Notes under the pieces: model-generated
The model's database searches: none
Told to the model about the DNA's origin: nothing
Seen by the model: the letters and a program-made list of their open reading frames with translations, nothing else
In this document: one piece after another, positions 26,813-36,773 of the stretch
Position numbering within the stretch: the first letter of the stretch is position 1
How the letters are laid out: every line of letters starts with the position of its first letter
Made by a program: the position numbers and the translations under genes
DNA from: Chitinophagaceae bacterium
Lineage (GTDB): Bacteria > Bacteroidota > Bacteroidia > Chitinophagales > Chitinophagaceae
DNA length: 64,000 bases
Direction: 5' to 3'
NCBI GenBank assembly: GCA_947455605.1
Contig: CANGOX010000007.1
Coordinates: 1-64,000 of the forward strand

Positions 26813-27367
26813 TCATTTATTCCAATCCCATACTACTACATCCCATTCATCCATCGTGTCCTGATAAGTGTGGATGGTTTGGAAACCGGTGTTTTGATGG
26901 GCTTTCAGGGATCGGTAATTGGAAGTTGAAATCTCTGTAACCAGCAGCTCATATTGATTGCCGTAGACTTCTTTATGGAATTGATAGAGTTGATCGAACA
27001 AGCCCTTTCCCCTGTGCGTTTTGGCAATGCAGATCTGTCCCATTAAATAATAGCGATAGTCACTTAATGGTTTACCTTTAAAGGATAAGGGTTCCAGGTG
27101 ATGGATCATTTCATGTAAAACAGGTAAAACGGCAGCTGCTTCTTTGAACGCGGTCAATGCATAACCCACAACTTCATCCCCATATTTTACGATCACGGCC
27201 GGAGCAATGGTATGTAATTCTTCCAATAGCGGCAGGGTGTATTCCCAGGTAATAAAACCATGTGATTGTTTTTCCTCAGCCGAGAGATCATTCCGCAGGT
27301 TCTCTTTCGAAAGTGCCGCTATCTGCACCAGCTCAGTGGTTTGTTTTACAAGGCTGAAAGAATACAT
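26813..27367 (-). CDS. GNAT family N-acetyltransferase
   Basis: YLMGQICIAKTHRGKGLFDQLYQFHKEVYG...LVTEISTSNYRSLKAHQNTGFQTIHTY. Confidence 0.82.
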   Translation of the reverse strand: MYSFSLVKQTTELVQIAALSKENLRNDLSAEEKQSHGFITWEYTLPLLEELHTIAPAVIVKYGDEVVGYALTAFKEAAAVLPVLHEMIHHLEPLSFKGKPLSDYRYYLMGQICIAKTHRGKGLFDQLYQFHKEVYGNQYELLVTEISTSNYRSLKAHQNTGFQTIHTYQDTMDEWDVVVWDWNK

Positions 27368-27466
27368 AGCAGAATTAAAAATTAGAAATTACAAATTAAT
27401 AATTGATAGGAGTATTGTTATCTGTTCGGATTTAATTTTTAATTTCTAATTCTTAATTTTTAATTA

Positions 27467-29041
27467 TTATCGGTGTTCTCCAAACACTTTTCTCAACACA
27501 TCAGAGATCTCACCCAGTGTGCAGTAGTTTTCTACGGCATCAATTACAAGCGGCATCAGGTTGCGGCCATCTTTGGCTGCGGCAGTGATCTCAGTTAAAC
27601 AGCGTTCAGCGTTCTGCATTGAGCGTTTAGCTTTCAACGTATTTAGTTTTTCAGTTTGCAGTACACGGATATGGTCATCGATCTTAAAACCGGGGATTGG
27701 CGTTTCTTTATCCACCGTAAATTTATTCACACCCACAATGATCTTCTCGCCACTTTCAATATTGCGTTGGTATTCGTAGGCGCTACGGGCAATTTCATCC
27801 TGCATAAAGCCGGCTTCAATGGCACTTACGCTGCCACCCATCGCATCGATCTTATTCACCAGCTCCCAGGCTTTCTGTTCCACTTCATTGGTGAGGGATT
27901 CTACAAAATAACTTCCTGCCAATGGATCAACCGTATCCGGCGCACCACTTTCAAATGCTACTATCTGCTGGGTACGTAATGCAATGCGTGCGGCTTCTTC
28001 TGTAGGCAGGCTTAATGCTTCGTCGTAACCATTGGTATGTAAACTTTGTGTGCCGCCTAAAACGGCAGCCAGTGTTTGTATGGTTACGCGTGATATATTA
28101 TTGAGCGGTTGTTGTGCGGTTAAAGTAGCACCACCGGTTTGTGTATGAAAACGGAGCATCAATGCTTTTTCATCTGTGGCACCCAGGTCTTTCATGATCT
28201 TTGCCCACATCCTTCTCGCAGCGCGGAACTTGGCCACTTCTTCAAACAGGTTATTATGTGCATTGAAGAAAAAGGAGAGGCGTTTGCCAAATACATTGAT
28301 ATCCAGACCTTTTGCCAGTGCGGCCTGCACATATGCTTTCCCATTGCTGAGCGTAAAAGCAATTTCCTGTACTGCCGTACTGCCTGCTTCGCGGATATGG
28401 TATCCGGAAATAGAAATGGTATTCCATTTGGGTAATTCCTTACTGCACCATTCAAAAATATCGGTGATGATCCGCATGGAAGGTTTGGGCGGATAGATAT
28501 AAGTGCCCCTTGCCGCGTATTCTTTTAAAATATCATTCTGGATTGTGCCGGTGATCTTCTTCAGATCAGCACCTTGTTTTTTGGCGAGGGCCACATAAAA
28601 CGCAAGCAAAATGAAGCCTGTTGCATTGATGGTCATGGAAGTGCTTACCTCTTCCAGTTTGATGCCTTTAAACAGCAGCTCCATGTCTTCAATGCTGTCT
28701 ATGGCCACCCCTACTTTGCCTACTTCACCTTCAGCCAATGCATGATCACTATCGTAGCCGATCTGTGTAGGCAGGTCGAATGCCACACTTAATCCCATCA
28801 CTCCCTGGGATAATAAATAATGGTATCGTTTATTACTTTCTTCTGCGGTGGAGAACCCTGCGTATTGGCGCATGGTCCATAGTTTGCCGCGGTACATATC
28901 TGGTTGTACGCCTCGGGTATAGGGGAACTCACCGGGTAGTTCAGTTTGAAGTTTGGAGTCTGGAGTCTGGAGTGCGTCCTCGGCGGTATACAGCCGTTTG
29001 ATTTCTATGCCGCTATCGGTAAAAATTTTCTTTTCGCTCAT
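27467..29041 (-). CDS. Methylmalonyl-CoA mutase-like large subunit (catalytic barrel, no B12 domain)
   Basis: [61 protein letters not shown]. Exact acyl-CoA substrate not certain. Confidence 0.88.
   Translation of the reverse strand: MSEKKIFTDSGIEIKRLYTAEDALQTPDSKLQTELPGEFPYTRGVQPDMYRGKLWTMRQYAGFSTAEESNKRYHYLLSQGVMGLSVAFDLPTQIGYDSDHALAEGEVGKVGVAIDSIEDMELLFKGIKLEEVSTSMTINATGFILLAFYVALAKKQGADLKKITGTIQNDILKEYAARGTYIYPPKPSMRIITDIFEWCSKELPKWNTISISGYHIREAGSTAVQEIAFTLSNGKAYVQAALAKGLDINVFGKRLSFFFNAHNNLFEEVAKFRAARRMWAKIMKDLGATDEKALMLRFHTQTGGATLTAQQPLNNISRVTIQTLAAVLGGTQSLHTNGYDEALSLPTEEAARIALRTQQIVAFESGAPDTVDPLAGSYFVESLTNEVEQKAWELVNKIDAMGGSVSAIEAGFMQDEIARSAYEYQRNIESGEKIIVGVNKFTVDKETPIPGFKIDDHIRVLQTEKLNTLKAKRSMQNAERCLTEITAAAKDGRNLMPLVIDAVENYCTLGEISDVLRKVFGEHR
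28941..28976 (-). repeat. Heptamer repeat inside mutase 5' coding region
   Basis: + strand agtttggagtctggagtctggagtgcg; encodes [13 protein letters not shown] in the N-terminus. Confidence 0.85.
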
Positions 29042-29092
29042 ACAGCCTTCGTTTTAGTTAAACCACCAATCAACCCGTAAACCAATAAACTG

Positions 29093-29596
29093 CTACAAAA
29101 GTTTCTTTGCTTCAAAACTCAATGCCTCGCTCACTAGTTCATGGAAGTTCGCATTTTTATCGCTCATCAGATTTTCCAGGATGGCTCTCTGCAGATCGAG
29201 GGCGCTGGCATCTACGGGTAATGAAGCGGTTACCTGATTAATGATCAGCAGATTTTTCTCCTTCAGATTTTTCACGGCATTCCATGCATCCGGGGCGATA
29301 TAGATCTGTTGGGTGATATTATAATCAAATTCGTCACGGATATTACGGGTTAATACCAATTGCATATCACGGGCTGATAATCCATCATGGGGGGTGCGGC
29401 TGATCAGGTTGGAAATAGCGATCCGGTCAACCAATAAGATCAAACGCTCATAAGCCTGAAGCTGAAGTGTATTGGAACCGGAACTGACCGGTTTTTCTTC
29501 AATCGCCGGTTTGGGCTTATCCAGAAAAAAATAAACCATAACTGCTGCTATGCCTATGGCGATCAGGATAATATAAATGGTCTGGTTATCGAACAT
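29093..29596 (-). CDS. Conserved hypothetical membrane-anchored protein
   Basis: Single N-terminal TM (IYIILIAIGIAAVMVYFFL) plus soluble domain; start at MFDNQTIY. Confidence 0.7.
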   Translation of the reverse strand: MFDNQTIYIILIAIGIAAVMVYFFLDKPKPAIEEKPVSSGSNTLQLQAYERLILLVDRIAISNLISRTPHDGLSARDMQLVLTRNIRDEFDYNITQQIYIAPDAWNAVKNLKEKNLLIINQVTASLPVDASALDLQRAILENLMSDKNANFHELVSEALSFEAKKLL

Positions 29597-29631
29597 GGAA
29601 CAGTTTTGGCAAAAATAAGGCAAACGGGGGA

Positions 29632-29671
29632 GTTGGGAGTTGGGAGTCTGGAGTTTGGAGTCTGGAGTTGG
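29632..29671. repeat. Heptamer array ggagttt/ggagtct
   Basis: gagttgggagttgggagtctggagtttggagtctggagttggg. Confidence 0.85.
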
Positions 29672-29739
29672 GCGGTTGGCGCTGATTTTTCCGGTATCGA
29701 AAATGCGGTAATGAGGATAAATGCAGAATAGTTGTAAAT

Positions 29740-30108
29740 TTGCACATACAAATGAAGATTATGGGAACCATGACAGCTACCACACCGGTTACATTAACAG
29801 CAGGCGCAATTGGCGAGATCAAGCGTTTGATGGGGGAGGAAGGATTTGATACTACCCAACGTTTACGTGTGGGCGTAAAAGGGGGTGGTTGCAGCGGTAT
29901 GACCTATGTTCTGGGTTTTGAAAAACCAGAAGCAGAAGATGAAAATTTTGAGATAGAAGGCATACAATGCGTAATGAATAAAAGTCACCAGTTATATGTA
30001 TTCGGTATGGAAGTAGATTGGCAGGGCGGATTGAACAGCCGTGGGTTTACTTTCAGTAATCCGAATGCGAGTAAGACTTGCGGATGTGGAACATCGTTTG
30101 CGGTGTGA
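29740..30108 (+). CDS. Iron-sulfur cluster assembly accessory protein (HesB/IscA/SufA family)
   Basis: LRVGVKGGGCSGMTYVLGF ... KTCGCGTSFAV (three conserved Cys). Confidence 0.95.
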   Translation: MHIQMKIMGTMTATTPVTLTAGAIGEIKRLMGEEGFDTTQRLRVGVKGGGCSGMTYVLGFEKPEAEDENFEIEGIQCVMNKSHQLYVFGMEVDWQGGLNSRGFTFSNPNASKTCGCGTSFAV

Positions 30109-30145
30109 TACCCCCCGGCCCCCTGAAGGGGGAGTTATGATATTT

Positions 30146-30174
30146 GGCCACACTTGTTAGTGTGGCTTTTTTTT
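30146..30174 (+). terminator. Rho-independent terminator after iscA-like gene
   Basis: ggccacacttgttagtgtggctttttttt. Confidence 0.88.
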
Positions 30175-30331
30175 GTCATTGCGAGTAGGAACGATGAAGC
30201 AAACTGAGCATAGGACAAGAAATAAATGAGCTTACATGAGATTTACAGATTGGTACGGGTTGTCTTGATCGCTCCACTAAAGCTACAACACTAAACTTTG
30301 TAACACAGTTTGCTTCGTTCCTCGCAATGAC
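30175..30331. mobile_element. MITE/REP-like element with CGTCATTGCGAGG terminal inverted repeats
   Basis: gtcattgcgagtaggaacgatgaagcaaactg ... cagtttgcttcgttcctcgcaatgac. Confidence 0.75.
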
Positions 30332-30507
30332 GTTAGAATTCAGCATGTAAGGCTACTGTCATTTTGTGCATTTGCATTCATACCAAGGAAGACCCATATG
30401 GTAAGTGCGGCTATTTTCATTTAATTAAATAGGTATTCATTGTGATTTAAAAACATACGGCACTACTAAGAGTGCCGTATGTTATTTTAACATCATTGTT
30501 TCAAAAA

Positions 30508-33500
30508 TTACACTGCCCCCATCTTTTTCAGCAGTTTCATGTTCTCTCGTTTGTGGATGAATTTGTGAACAAGGCTGTAGATCACTGGCAATATCAATAG
30601 CGTAAGTATGGTTGAAGTGATGAGACCACCGATCACCACTATGGCAAGTGGTTTCTGTGTTTCACTGCCAATACCCGTACTTATGGCTGCGGGTAAAAGT
30701 CCGATGGCGGCCATCAGCGCAGTCATCACTACAGGACGTACCCGCGAGATCACACCTTCGTATACCGCATCCTCGAGATGCATTTTTGCAGCCAGGTTTT
30801 TACGAAAAACACTTATCAAGATCACACCATTCTGAATACACACACCAAACAGGGCAATAAAGCCGATACCTGCACTGATACTAAAGTTCATGCCGGTAAC
30901 ATGCAGGGCCAGTATACCGCCGATCAATGCAAAAGGTACATTGAGGATGGTGAGTGTGGCATCTTTTACATTGCCGAATGTGATGAAGAGAATGATAAAG
31001 ATCACCAGCAAACAGGCCGGCACTACATTGGCCAGGGTTTTGGATGCACGGATCTGGTTCTCAAATTCTCCATTCCAGGTATTGGTATAATTTTTCGGAA
31101 GCTTTACCACACGGTTCACTTTTTCCTGTGCTTCTGCAATGGTGCTGCCCAGGTCTCTTTCGCGGATTGAGAATTTTACAGCAATATATCTTTGGTTATT
31201 ATCCCTGTAAATAAAGGCAGGGCCCGTATTGGAATGAAATACACAGATCTCTTTTAAAGGGATCTTGGCACCATCGTTACCGGGTACCATCAGGTTCTCT
31301 ATCTTTTTCTGATCATCTCTGAATTCTTTCTGGTAACGGATCCGCACGTCAAACCTTTTTTCTCCTTCATATAAGATGGTGGCCGCTTTACCACCGATGG
31401 CCATTTCTATTACCGCCTGTGCATCGGCCATATTTACACCGTATAAAGCCATTTTATTTTGGTCGAGTTCAATCCTGAATTCCGGTTGACCCAGGTTACG
31501 CAGAATACCAAGATCTTCAATACCTCTTACGGTTTCCAATTGTTTCAAAGTAGCTTTGGCCAATGAATCGAGTGTATTAAAATCAGGGCCGAAGATCTTA
31601 ACGGCTAATGCTGCGTTAACACCCGCCACAGCTTCTTCTACATTATCACGGATCGGTTGAGAGTAGTTGAGTACAATACCCGGCAGTTTTCTTAACTGTA
31701 AATCCATTTCTTCAATTAGCTTTTCAGAAGTAAGCCCTTTGCGCCATTCTTTTTTGGATTTGAGGTCTACCTGTATCTGCACATTAAAAAACCCTTTGGG
31801 ATCCGTTCCGTCATTGGTTCTGCCCACCTGCGATAAACTCTGTTTCACTTCCGGAAAACGTGAGAGAATATCCACCATGGTATTACCGATAAAATTGGCT
31901 TCATTCAATGATACGCTCATCGGTAATTCACTTTCTACCCATAGGGCGCCTTCATCCAATTGCGGCAGGAATTCCGTTCCGAGGAATCTGGCTGAAAAGA
32001 AGGAGAGCCCCATGGCAATTACAGCGATCAATAAACTTGTCTTGGGCGCTTTGGCAATTACTTTATAAGATCGGGAGATCATTCCTTCAAAGAATAATAC
32101 AATCGGATTGTGTTTCTCCCGCACATTTTTTCTTAACAGGATACTGGATAATGCCGGCACCAACGTTAAGGTAAAGATCAATGCACCCAATAAAGCAAAG
32201 CCCAGTGTATACGCAAGCGGAGAGAACATTTTTCCTTCTACTTTCTGGAATGCGAAGATGGGGATCAGACAAGTGATGATAATAAGTTTTGAGAAAAAGA
32301 TCGCTTTCCCCATTTCACTACCTACATTCTTGAACAATCCAAGCTTGGCAAGTTTGTTGAATTTTTCCATCCCCACTTCTCTGGCCCGTTTATCCAATGC
32401 CACAAACAATCCTTCTACCATTACCACGGCACCATCGATGATGATTCCAAAATCCACTGCACCCATACTAAGCAGGTTCGCACTCATGCCTTTGATGCGC
32501 ATACAGATAAAGGCGAATAATAAGGCCAATGGAATAATGATACTTACGATCACTGTAGTACGCCAATCGGCCATGAACAGTAATACGATGGCAGTAACCA
32601 GAATAATTCCTTCGATCAGGTTATGGATCACGGTTTCGGTACAATAGTCCATCAGGTTGGTACGATCGTAGAATGTGTCGATCTTAGTATCACGTGGTAA
32701 TACATTCTCATTTAGGTCTTTGATCTTCGCACGGATATTATCCAGAACGATGGCCGGATTTTCTCCTTTTCGCATCACAATGATCCCTTCCAGTACATCG
32801 GTATGTTTATCTCGGGCCACTTGTCCTAATCTGGGTTTACCCGCTTCTTTTACTTCGGCAACATTCTTTACCAATATGGGCAAGCCATTGATCTTGGTGA
32901 TGATGATGTTATTGATATCGTTAATATCATTTAACAGACCAATCCCACGAACAACAAATGATTGACCATTTCTTTCGATCACATCACCACCTACATTCAC
33001 ATTACTCTTGCCCACTGCATTATATACATCGAGTGAACTGAGGTTGTATTTGCTCAGCAGATTAGGATTTACACTTAACTCAAATACTTTTTCTTCACCG
33101 CCAAAACTGTTCACATCGGCTACCCCGGCAACAGATTTGAATTGTCTGTCGAGTATCCAGTTCTGAATAGTGGTCAGATCCCGGATAGACCTTGTGGCAC
33201 TTTTTAAAGTATACCGATAGATCTCGCCGGTTGGACCATAAGGAGGCTGTACATCAGGCTTTACACCATCGGGAAGGTCTGCGCCGCCTAAGCGGCTTAA
33301 TACCTGCTGACGGGCAAACGCATCATCCACATCATCATCAAAAATGATCCGGATATAACTTAATCCAAAGGCAGACGTGGTTCTGAGGTTTGATTTTTTC
33401 TGAACAGAATTCAGAACGGTTTCCAATGGAATGGTGACAAATTTTTCTACTTCCTCTGCACTTCTTCCCGGCCATTGGGCAATGATCACCACCTGGGTAT

Positions 33501-33639
33501 TGGTTACATCGGGAAAAGTTTCGATAGGGGTATTCTTATAACTGATCACGCCAATCACTACCATGATCCCTGTAAAGAAAAATACCAGGTAACGGTGGCG
33601 TAAGGAGAAATAGATAATATTTTTTATGAACTTATTCAT
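30508..33639 (-). CDS. CusA/CzcA family heavy-metal efflux RND transporter
   Basis: RND architecture: ETFPDVTNTQVVIIAQWPGRSAEEVEKFVTIPLE, SMGAVDFGIIIDGAVVMVEG. Confidence 0.94.
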   Translation of the reverse strand: MNKFIKNIIYFSLRHRYLVFFFTGIMVVIGVISYKNTPIETFPDVTNTQVVIIAQWPGRSAEEVEKFVTIPLETVLNSVQKKSNLRTTSAFGLSYIRIIFDDDVDDAFARQQVLSRLGGADLPDGVKPDVQPPYGPTGEIYRYTLKSATRSIRDLTTIQNWILDRQFKSVAGVADVNSFGGEEKVFELSVNPNLLSKYNLSSLDVYNAVGKSNVNVGGDVIERNGQSFVVRGIGLLNDINDINNIIITKINGLPILVKNVAEVKEAGKPRLGQVARDKHTDVLEGIIVMRKGENPAIVLDNIRAKIKDLNENVLPRDTKIDTFYDRTNLMDYCTETVIHNLIEGIILVTAIVLLFMADWRTTVIVSIIIPLALLFAFICMRIKGMSANLLSMGAVDFGIIIDGAVVMVEGLFVALDKRAREVGMEKFNKLAKLGLFKNVGSEMGKAIFFSKLIIITCLIPIFAFQKVEGKMFSPLAYTLGFALLGALIFTLTLVPALSSILLRKNVREKHNPIVLFFEGMISRSYKVIAKAPKTSLLIAVIAMGLSFFSARFLGTEFLPQLDEGALWVESELPMSVSLNEANFIGNTMVDILSRFPEVKQSLSQVGRTNDGTDPKGFFNVQIQVDLKSKKEWRKGLTSEKLIEEMDLQLRKLPGIVLNYSQPIRDNVEEAVAGVNAALAVKIFGPDFNTLDSLAKATLKQLETVRGIEDLGILRNLGQPEFRIELDQNKMALYGVNMADAQAVIEMAIGGKAATILYEGEKRFDVRIRYQKEFRDDQKKIENLMVPGNDGAKIPLKEICVFHSNTGPAFIYRDNNQRYIAVKFSIRERDLGSTIAEAQEKVNRVVKLPKNYTNTWNGEFENQIRASKTLANVVPACLLVIFIILFITFGNVKDATLTILNVPFALIGGILALHVTGMNFSISAGIGFIALFGVCIQNGVILISVFRKNLAAKMHLEDAVYEGVISRVRPVVMTALMAAIGLLPAAISTGIGSETQKPLAIVVIGGLITSTILTLLILPVIYSLVHKFIHKRENMKLLKKMGAV

Positions 33640-33674
33640 GGGTAGTTACATTAAGATGACTGAATACGATACCG

Positions 33675-34775
33675 TTATTGATTTTCGAGAATAGCATTGT
33701 AGAACAATACCTGGTTCTTCGAAATAATGATATCTCCAGCATTCAGTCCGCTGCTGATATAGGCACGGTTATTTTCAGTTTTCAGGATCCGTACTTCCTG
33801 AAGTTTCAGGTCGCATTTGCTCTTATAGATCACTACATAGTTCTTACCACCTTCAAATACCATGGCATCCTGCGGGATGCTTACTGCTTTTACATTCTCG
33901 GTATTTTCGATCAATACATTCGTGAACATTTCCGGTTTCAGCAATAAACCATCATTGGGGAGATTGATACGGATCCGCATTACTTTATTATCCGGATTCA
34001 ATACTTCACTGATCTTATCAACTTTACCTTTAAATATTTTATCGGGATAAGCCAGCGTTTTTACCTGTGCAGAATAGCCTTCATGGATCCTGGCGATGTC
34101 TGTTTCAAATACATTGGCCCATACCCAAACATCTTTCAGGTCTGAGATCGTAAAGAGATTATCTGCATTATCATTCCTGATAAAATTTCCGGCGTTCGCT
34201 TTCTTCTCAACAATAAATCCGCTGATAGGGGCTTTTACCGTGTACACACCGGTTGCATTGGTGTTGCCTCCACCATTGATACGCAGGGCGTCTGTGATCT
34301 TTTGATTGGCGGTTAAAGCTTTCTGATAATTCTCTTTGGCTTCTTCATATTCTTTCTCACTGCTGATCCCTTTTTCGAACAGAAGTTTGGTATTCTCCAT
34401 CTGCCTTTTGGCAATGGCAATATCGGACCCTGTTGTTTTTAAGTCGTTGTAATTTCCTGCAATATCAGCGCTTTTGATCACGGCCAAAACTTGTCCGGCA
34501 CTCACTCTGTCGCCAAGGGATACTTTTACTTCGGTTACCTGCCCACTCGTGAAAGGAAATACTTTCACCACTTTGTTTTCATTAAAACCCACTTCGCCTG
34601 AAAGCTGTAACTGGTTATTGATATTACTTATCAAAGCAGTATCCAGACTGATTCTTGAGCTCATTGAATCACTCACACAAACAGGTTGAGGGGTGTCATC
34701 TTTTTTCGGTTCCTGTTTGCAGGAAACCATCATAGCCATACTGAGTGCGGTAATATAGAATGCTGAATATTTCAT
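33675..34775 (-). CDS. Efflux RND transporter periplasmic adaptor subunit (CusB/CzcB-like)
   Basis: GQVTEVKVSLGDRVSAGQVLAVIKSADIAG, APISGFIVEKKANAGNFI; lipoprotein-type signal. Confidence 0.92.
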   Translation of the reverse strand: MKYSAFYITALSMAMMVSCKQEPKKDDTPQPVCVSDSMSSRISLDTALISNINNQLQLSGEVGFNENKVVKVFPFTSGQVTEVKVSLGDRVSAGQVLAVIKSADIAGNYNDLKTTGSDIAIAKRQMENTKLLFEKGISSEKEYEEAKENYQKALTANQKITDALRINGGGNTNATGVYTVKAPISGFIVEKKANAGNFIRNDNADNLFTISDLKDVWVWANVFETDIARIHEGYSAQVKTLAYPDKIFKGKVDKISEVLNPDNKVMRIRINLPNDGLLLKPEMFTNVLIENTENVKAVSIPQDAMVFEGGKNYVVIYKSKCDLKLQEVRILKTENNRAYISSGLNAGDIIISKNQVLFYNAILENQ

Positions 34776-34794
34776 TGTATCTGTTTGAATGATT

Positions 34795-36105
34795 TTATTT
34801 GATGATATCGGTACCTGTATGATAATTCAATTCTTCTTTGGCCAGTTGAAGTCCCAGATGTTGCTGCACCAGCCTTTGCTGTGATTGTGTATAGTCATTA
34901 AAGAAATCCAGAAATTCCAGCAGGTTGATCTGTCTTTGCTGATAGCTGGTTAAGATATTCTGGTACATCTCCTGGTATTTGGAATAGAAAGTGGTTTGTA
35001 CAGTACTGTTTTGTTTTACCGATAGCAACCATTTGTAATAGGCATTGCTGATATTGTTCCTTAACTCTGTTTCAGCACTTAACACAAGGGTCTGTTGCTG
35101 TTTCACACCAAACTCAGCCGATTTGATATTGCCCTGGTTCTTATTCAGAAGCGGCAAGGGCAATGAAATACCTAAGCCCACATAATTGGGTGCAAAGCTT
35201 GAGTTACGATCGAAGTTGGGCCCCAGCGTGATATCCGGAACGCGTAATGCTTTCTGATAAGAGAGGTTCTGCTGTTGAAAAAGTGTTTGTGTCTGTTGCA
35301 GCAGATAAGCAGGGTTATTCTTTTTACCTGTTTCAAACAGGATCTCAGTATCCACCAATGCCGTGGTTGCTCCATCAGCAGCCGGTAAGGGTTTGATAAA
35401 ATTATTGTCCTTTATCTGTAAGATCGTTTTCAGATCGGCCTGCGTATCCGCGATCGACTTATTCAGTTCGGTCATATCCTGTTCCAGTGAGATCACCAGT
35501 GCCTGTATACGCAGATAATCTTTCTGCGCAATATTGCCGGCATTCAACTGGGCATTCATCCCGATTAGCAGTTTATTTAACTGCGCCAGTTGTTCTATGT
35601 AAATGGCACGGGTATCCAGCTGTTGTATGATCGTATAATAATCAATACGTAACTGATAACGCAGGTTCCGCAATACATCCTGTAACTGCAGCTCACTCAG
35701 TTTGGTATTGGTGGTAGCAAGGTCGATGAGTTTGGAACGTTTGCCTGCTGTTTTGATCAGCTGTTGGATCTGTATATAATATTGTCCGCTGTACGAGCCG
35801 TCTGCATTCTTTCCATAAGGAAAGAATTTGCCATTGGCAGCGATCACCTGATCGGTATTTAACACAGGGTTATCCCATAGCCTGGCCTGCTGTATCAATG
35901 CTTTTTGGGCATCAACATTGTAATGACCCGCTAAGAGAACCAGGTTACTGTCGAGAAAGCGTTTCTCCATATCCTGTAAACCCAGTCTTAAGGTATCGGC
36001 CATTTGAGCCTGGGAATGCATAGGAGAGGTAACGCTTAGAAAAATTAACGCGGTAAAGAATAAAACCGACTTCTTGGATACACAGGTAAACATGATCTGC
36101 ATCAA
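34795..36105 (-). CDS. TolC family outer-membrane efflux protein (CzcC-like)
   Basis: Long alpha-helical repeats; operon position with adaptor and RND pump. Confidence 0.87.
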   Translation of the reverse strand: MMQIMFTCVSKKSVLFFTALIFLSVTSPMHSQAQMADTLRLGLQDMEKRFLDSNLVLLAGHYNVDAQKALIQQARLWDNPVLNTDQVIAANGKFFPYGKNADGSYSGQYYIQIQQLIKTAGKRSKLIDLATTNTKLSELQLQDVLRNLRYQLRIDYYTIIQQLDTRAIYIEQLAQLNKLLIGMNAQLNAGNIAQKDYLRIQALVISLEQDMTELNKSIADTQADLKTILQIKDNNFIKPLPAADGATTALVDTEILFETGKKNNPAYLLQQTQTLFQQQNLSYQKALRVPDITLGPNFDRNSSFAPNYVGLGISLPLPLLNKNQGNIKSAEFGVKQQQTLVLSAETELRNNISNAYYKWLLSVKQNSTVQTTFYSKYQEMYQNILTSYQQRQINLLEFLDFFNDYTQSQQRLVQQHLGLQLAKEELNYHTGTDIIK

Positions 36106-36165
36106 ATAAATTTGAAATCAATAAATAGAGAAAGGGCAGCTCGCTGCCATTAGCACAAAGGTAGG

Positions 36166-36543
36166 TTATGCTTTGGGAGGGGGCGGATTGATCTCGCTGA
36201 AGTATAAATAACAATAGGATTCCTTGATAGGAACCGCACAAACACAATTTCGCTGTTGAAGTTCGGGTAACCGATAGTGAGAGGACAGACTTATCGCCTT
36301 GAATGAAACATGCTTATGAAAGTGAAGGTCTTTATGATGTTGCGATTGCTCAGGAATGGCGTTTTTATGACCCAACATTACTTCTACAACATATTCAGCT
36401 ACGGTTTCAGTGATATTAACCTCTTCTGATCCGGCAGCCGCATTATTAGGCTTAAAATCCTGCGCATAAATACTCAGATTGAGCAGTTGTAAGGCTACCA
36501 GCAGGGTAATAAAACGGGTTATATGTTGTTTAAAAATGCTCAC
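36166..36543 (-). CDS. Small secreted His-containing protein at head of efflux operon
   Basis: Signal peptide; VMLGHKNAIPEQSQHHKDLHFHKHVSF; same strand immediately upstream of czcC-like gene. Confidence 0.7.
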   Translation of the reverse strand: MSIFKQHITRFITLLVALQLLNLSIYAQDFKPNNAAAGSEEVNITETVAEYVVEVMLGHKNAIPEQSQHHKDLHFHKHVSFKAISLSSHYRLPELQQRNCVCAVPIKESYCYLYFSEINPPPPKA

Positions 36544-36728
36544 TGAATTATCTCCTGCAAAGTAAAGTCAGTTGCAAGACAAAAATTGTTAAATTATAAT
36601 TAATCAAAACATGGTTGCATAATCCGGGAAGGAATAGATAGTTGGAGAGAGGTGCGAGGGTTGATTTATTTTCAAAATGAGCCGGGGCTTTTATCGTTCA
36701 GGCCGCTTTTGCATACCCACCGAAAAAA

Positions 36729-36751
36729 GCCCGCAGTTTTCGCTGCGGGCT
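36729..36751. terminator. Bidirectional-looking terminator downstream of secDF
   Basis: agcccgcagttttcgctgcgggct flanked by A-run and T-run. Confidence 0.88.
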
Positions 36752-36773
36752 TTGTATAAAAAGAATCTGAAAT

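Noticed and set aside
29563-29822. Small ORFs over the heptamer array ([13 protein letters not shown])
   Set aside because: They arise because the heptamer is stop-free; no start context or domain support.
30112-30136. ccccggccccctgaagggggag palindrome as a regulatory site
   Set aside because: Short GC palindrome right after a gene end; likely a generic repeat and no further evidence was available.
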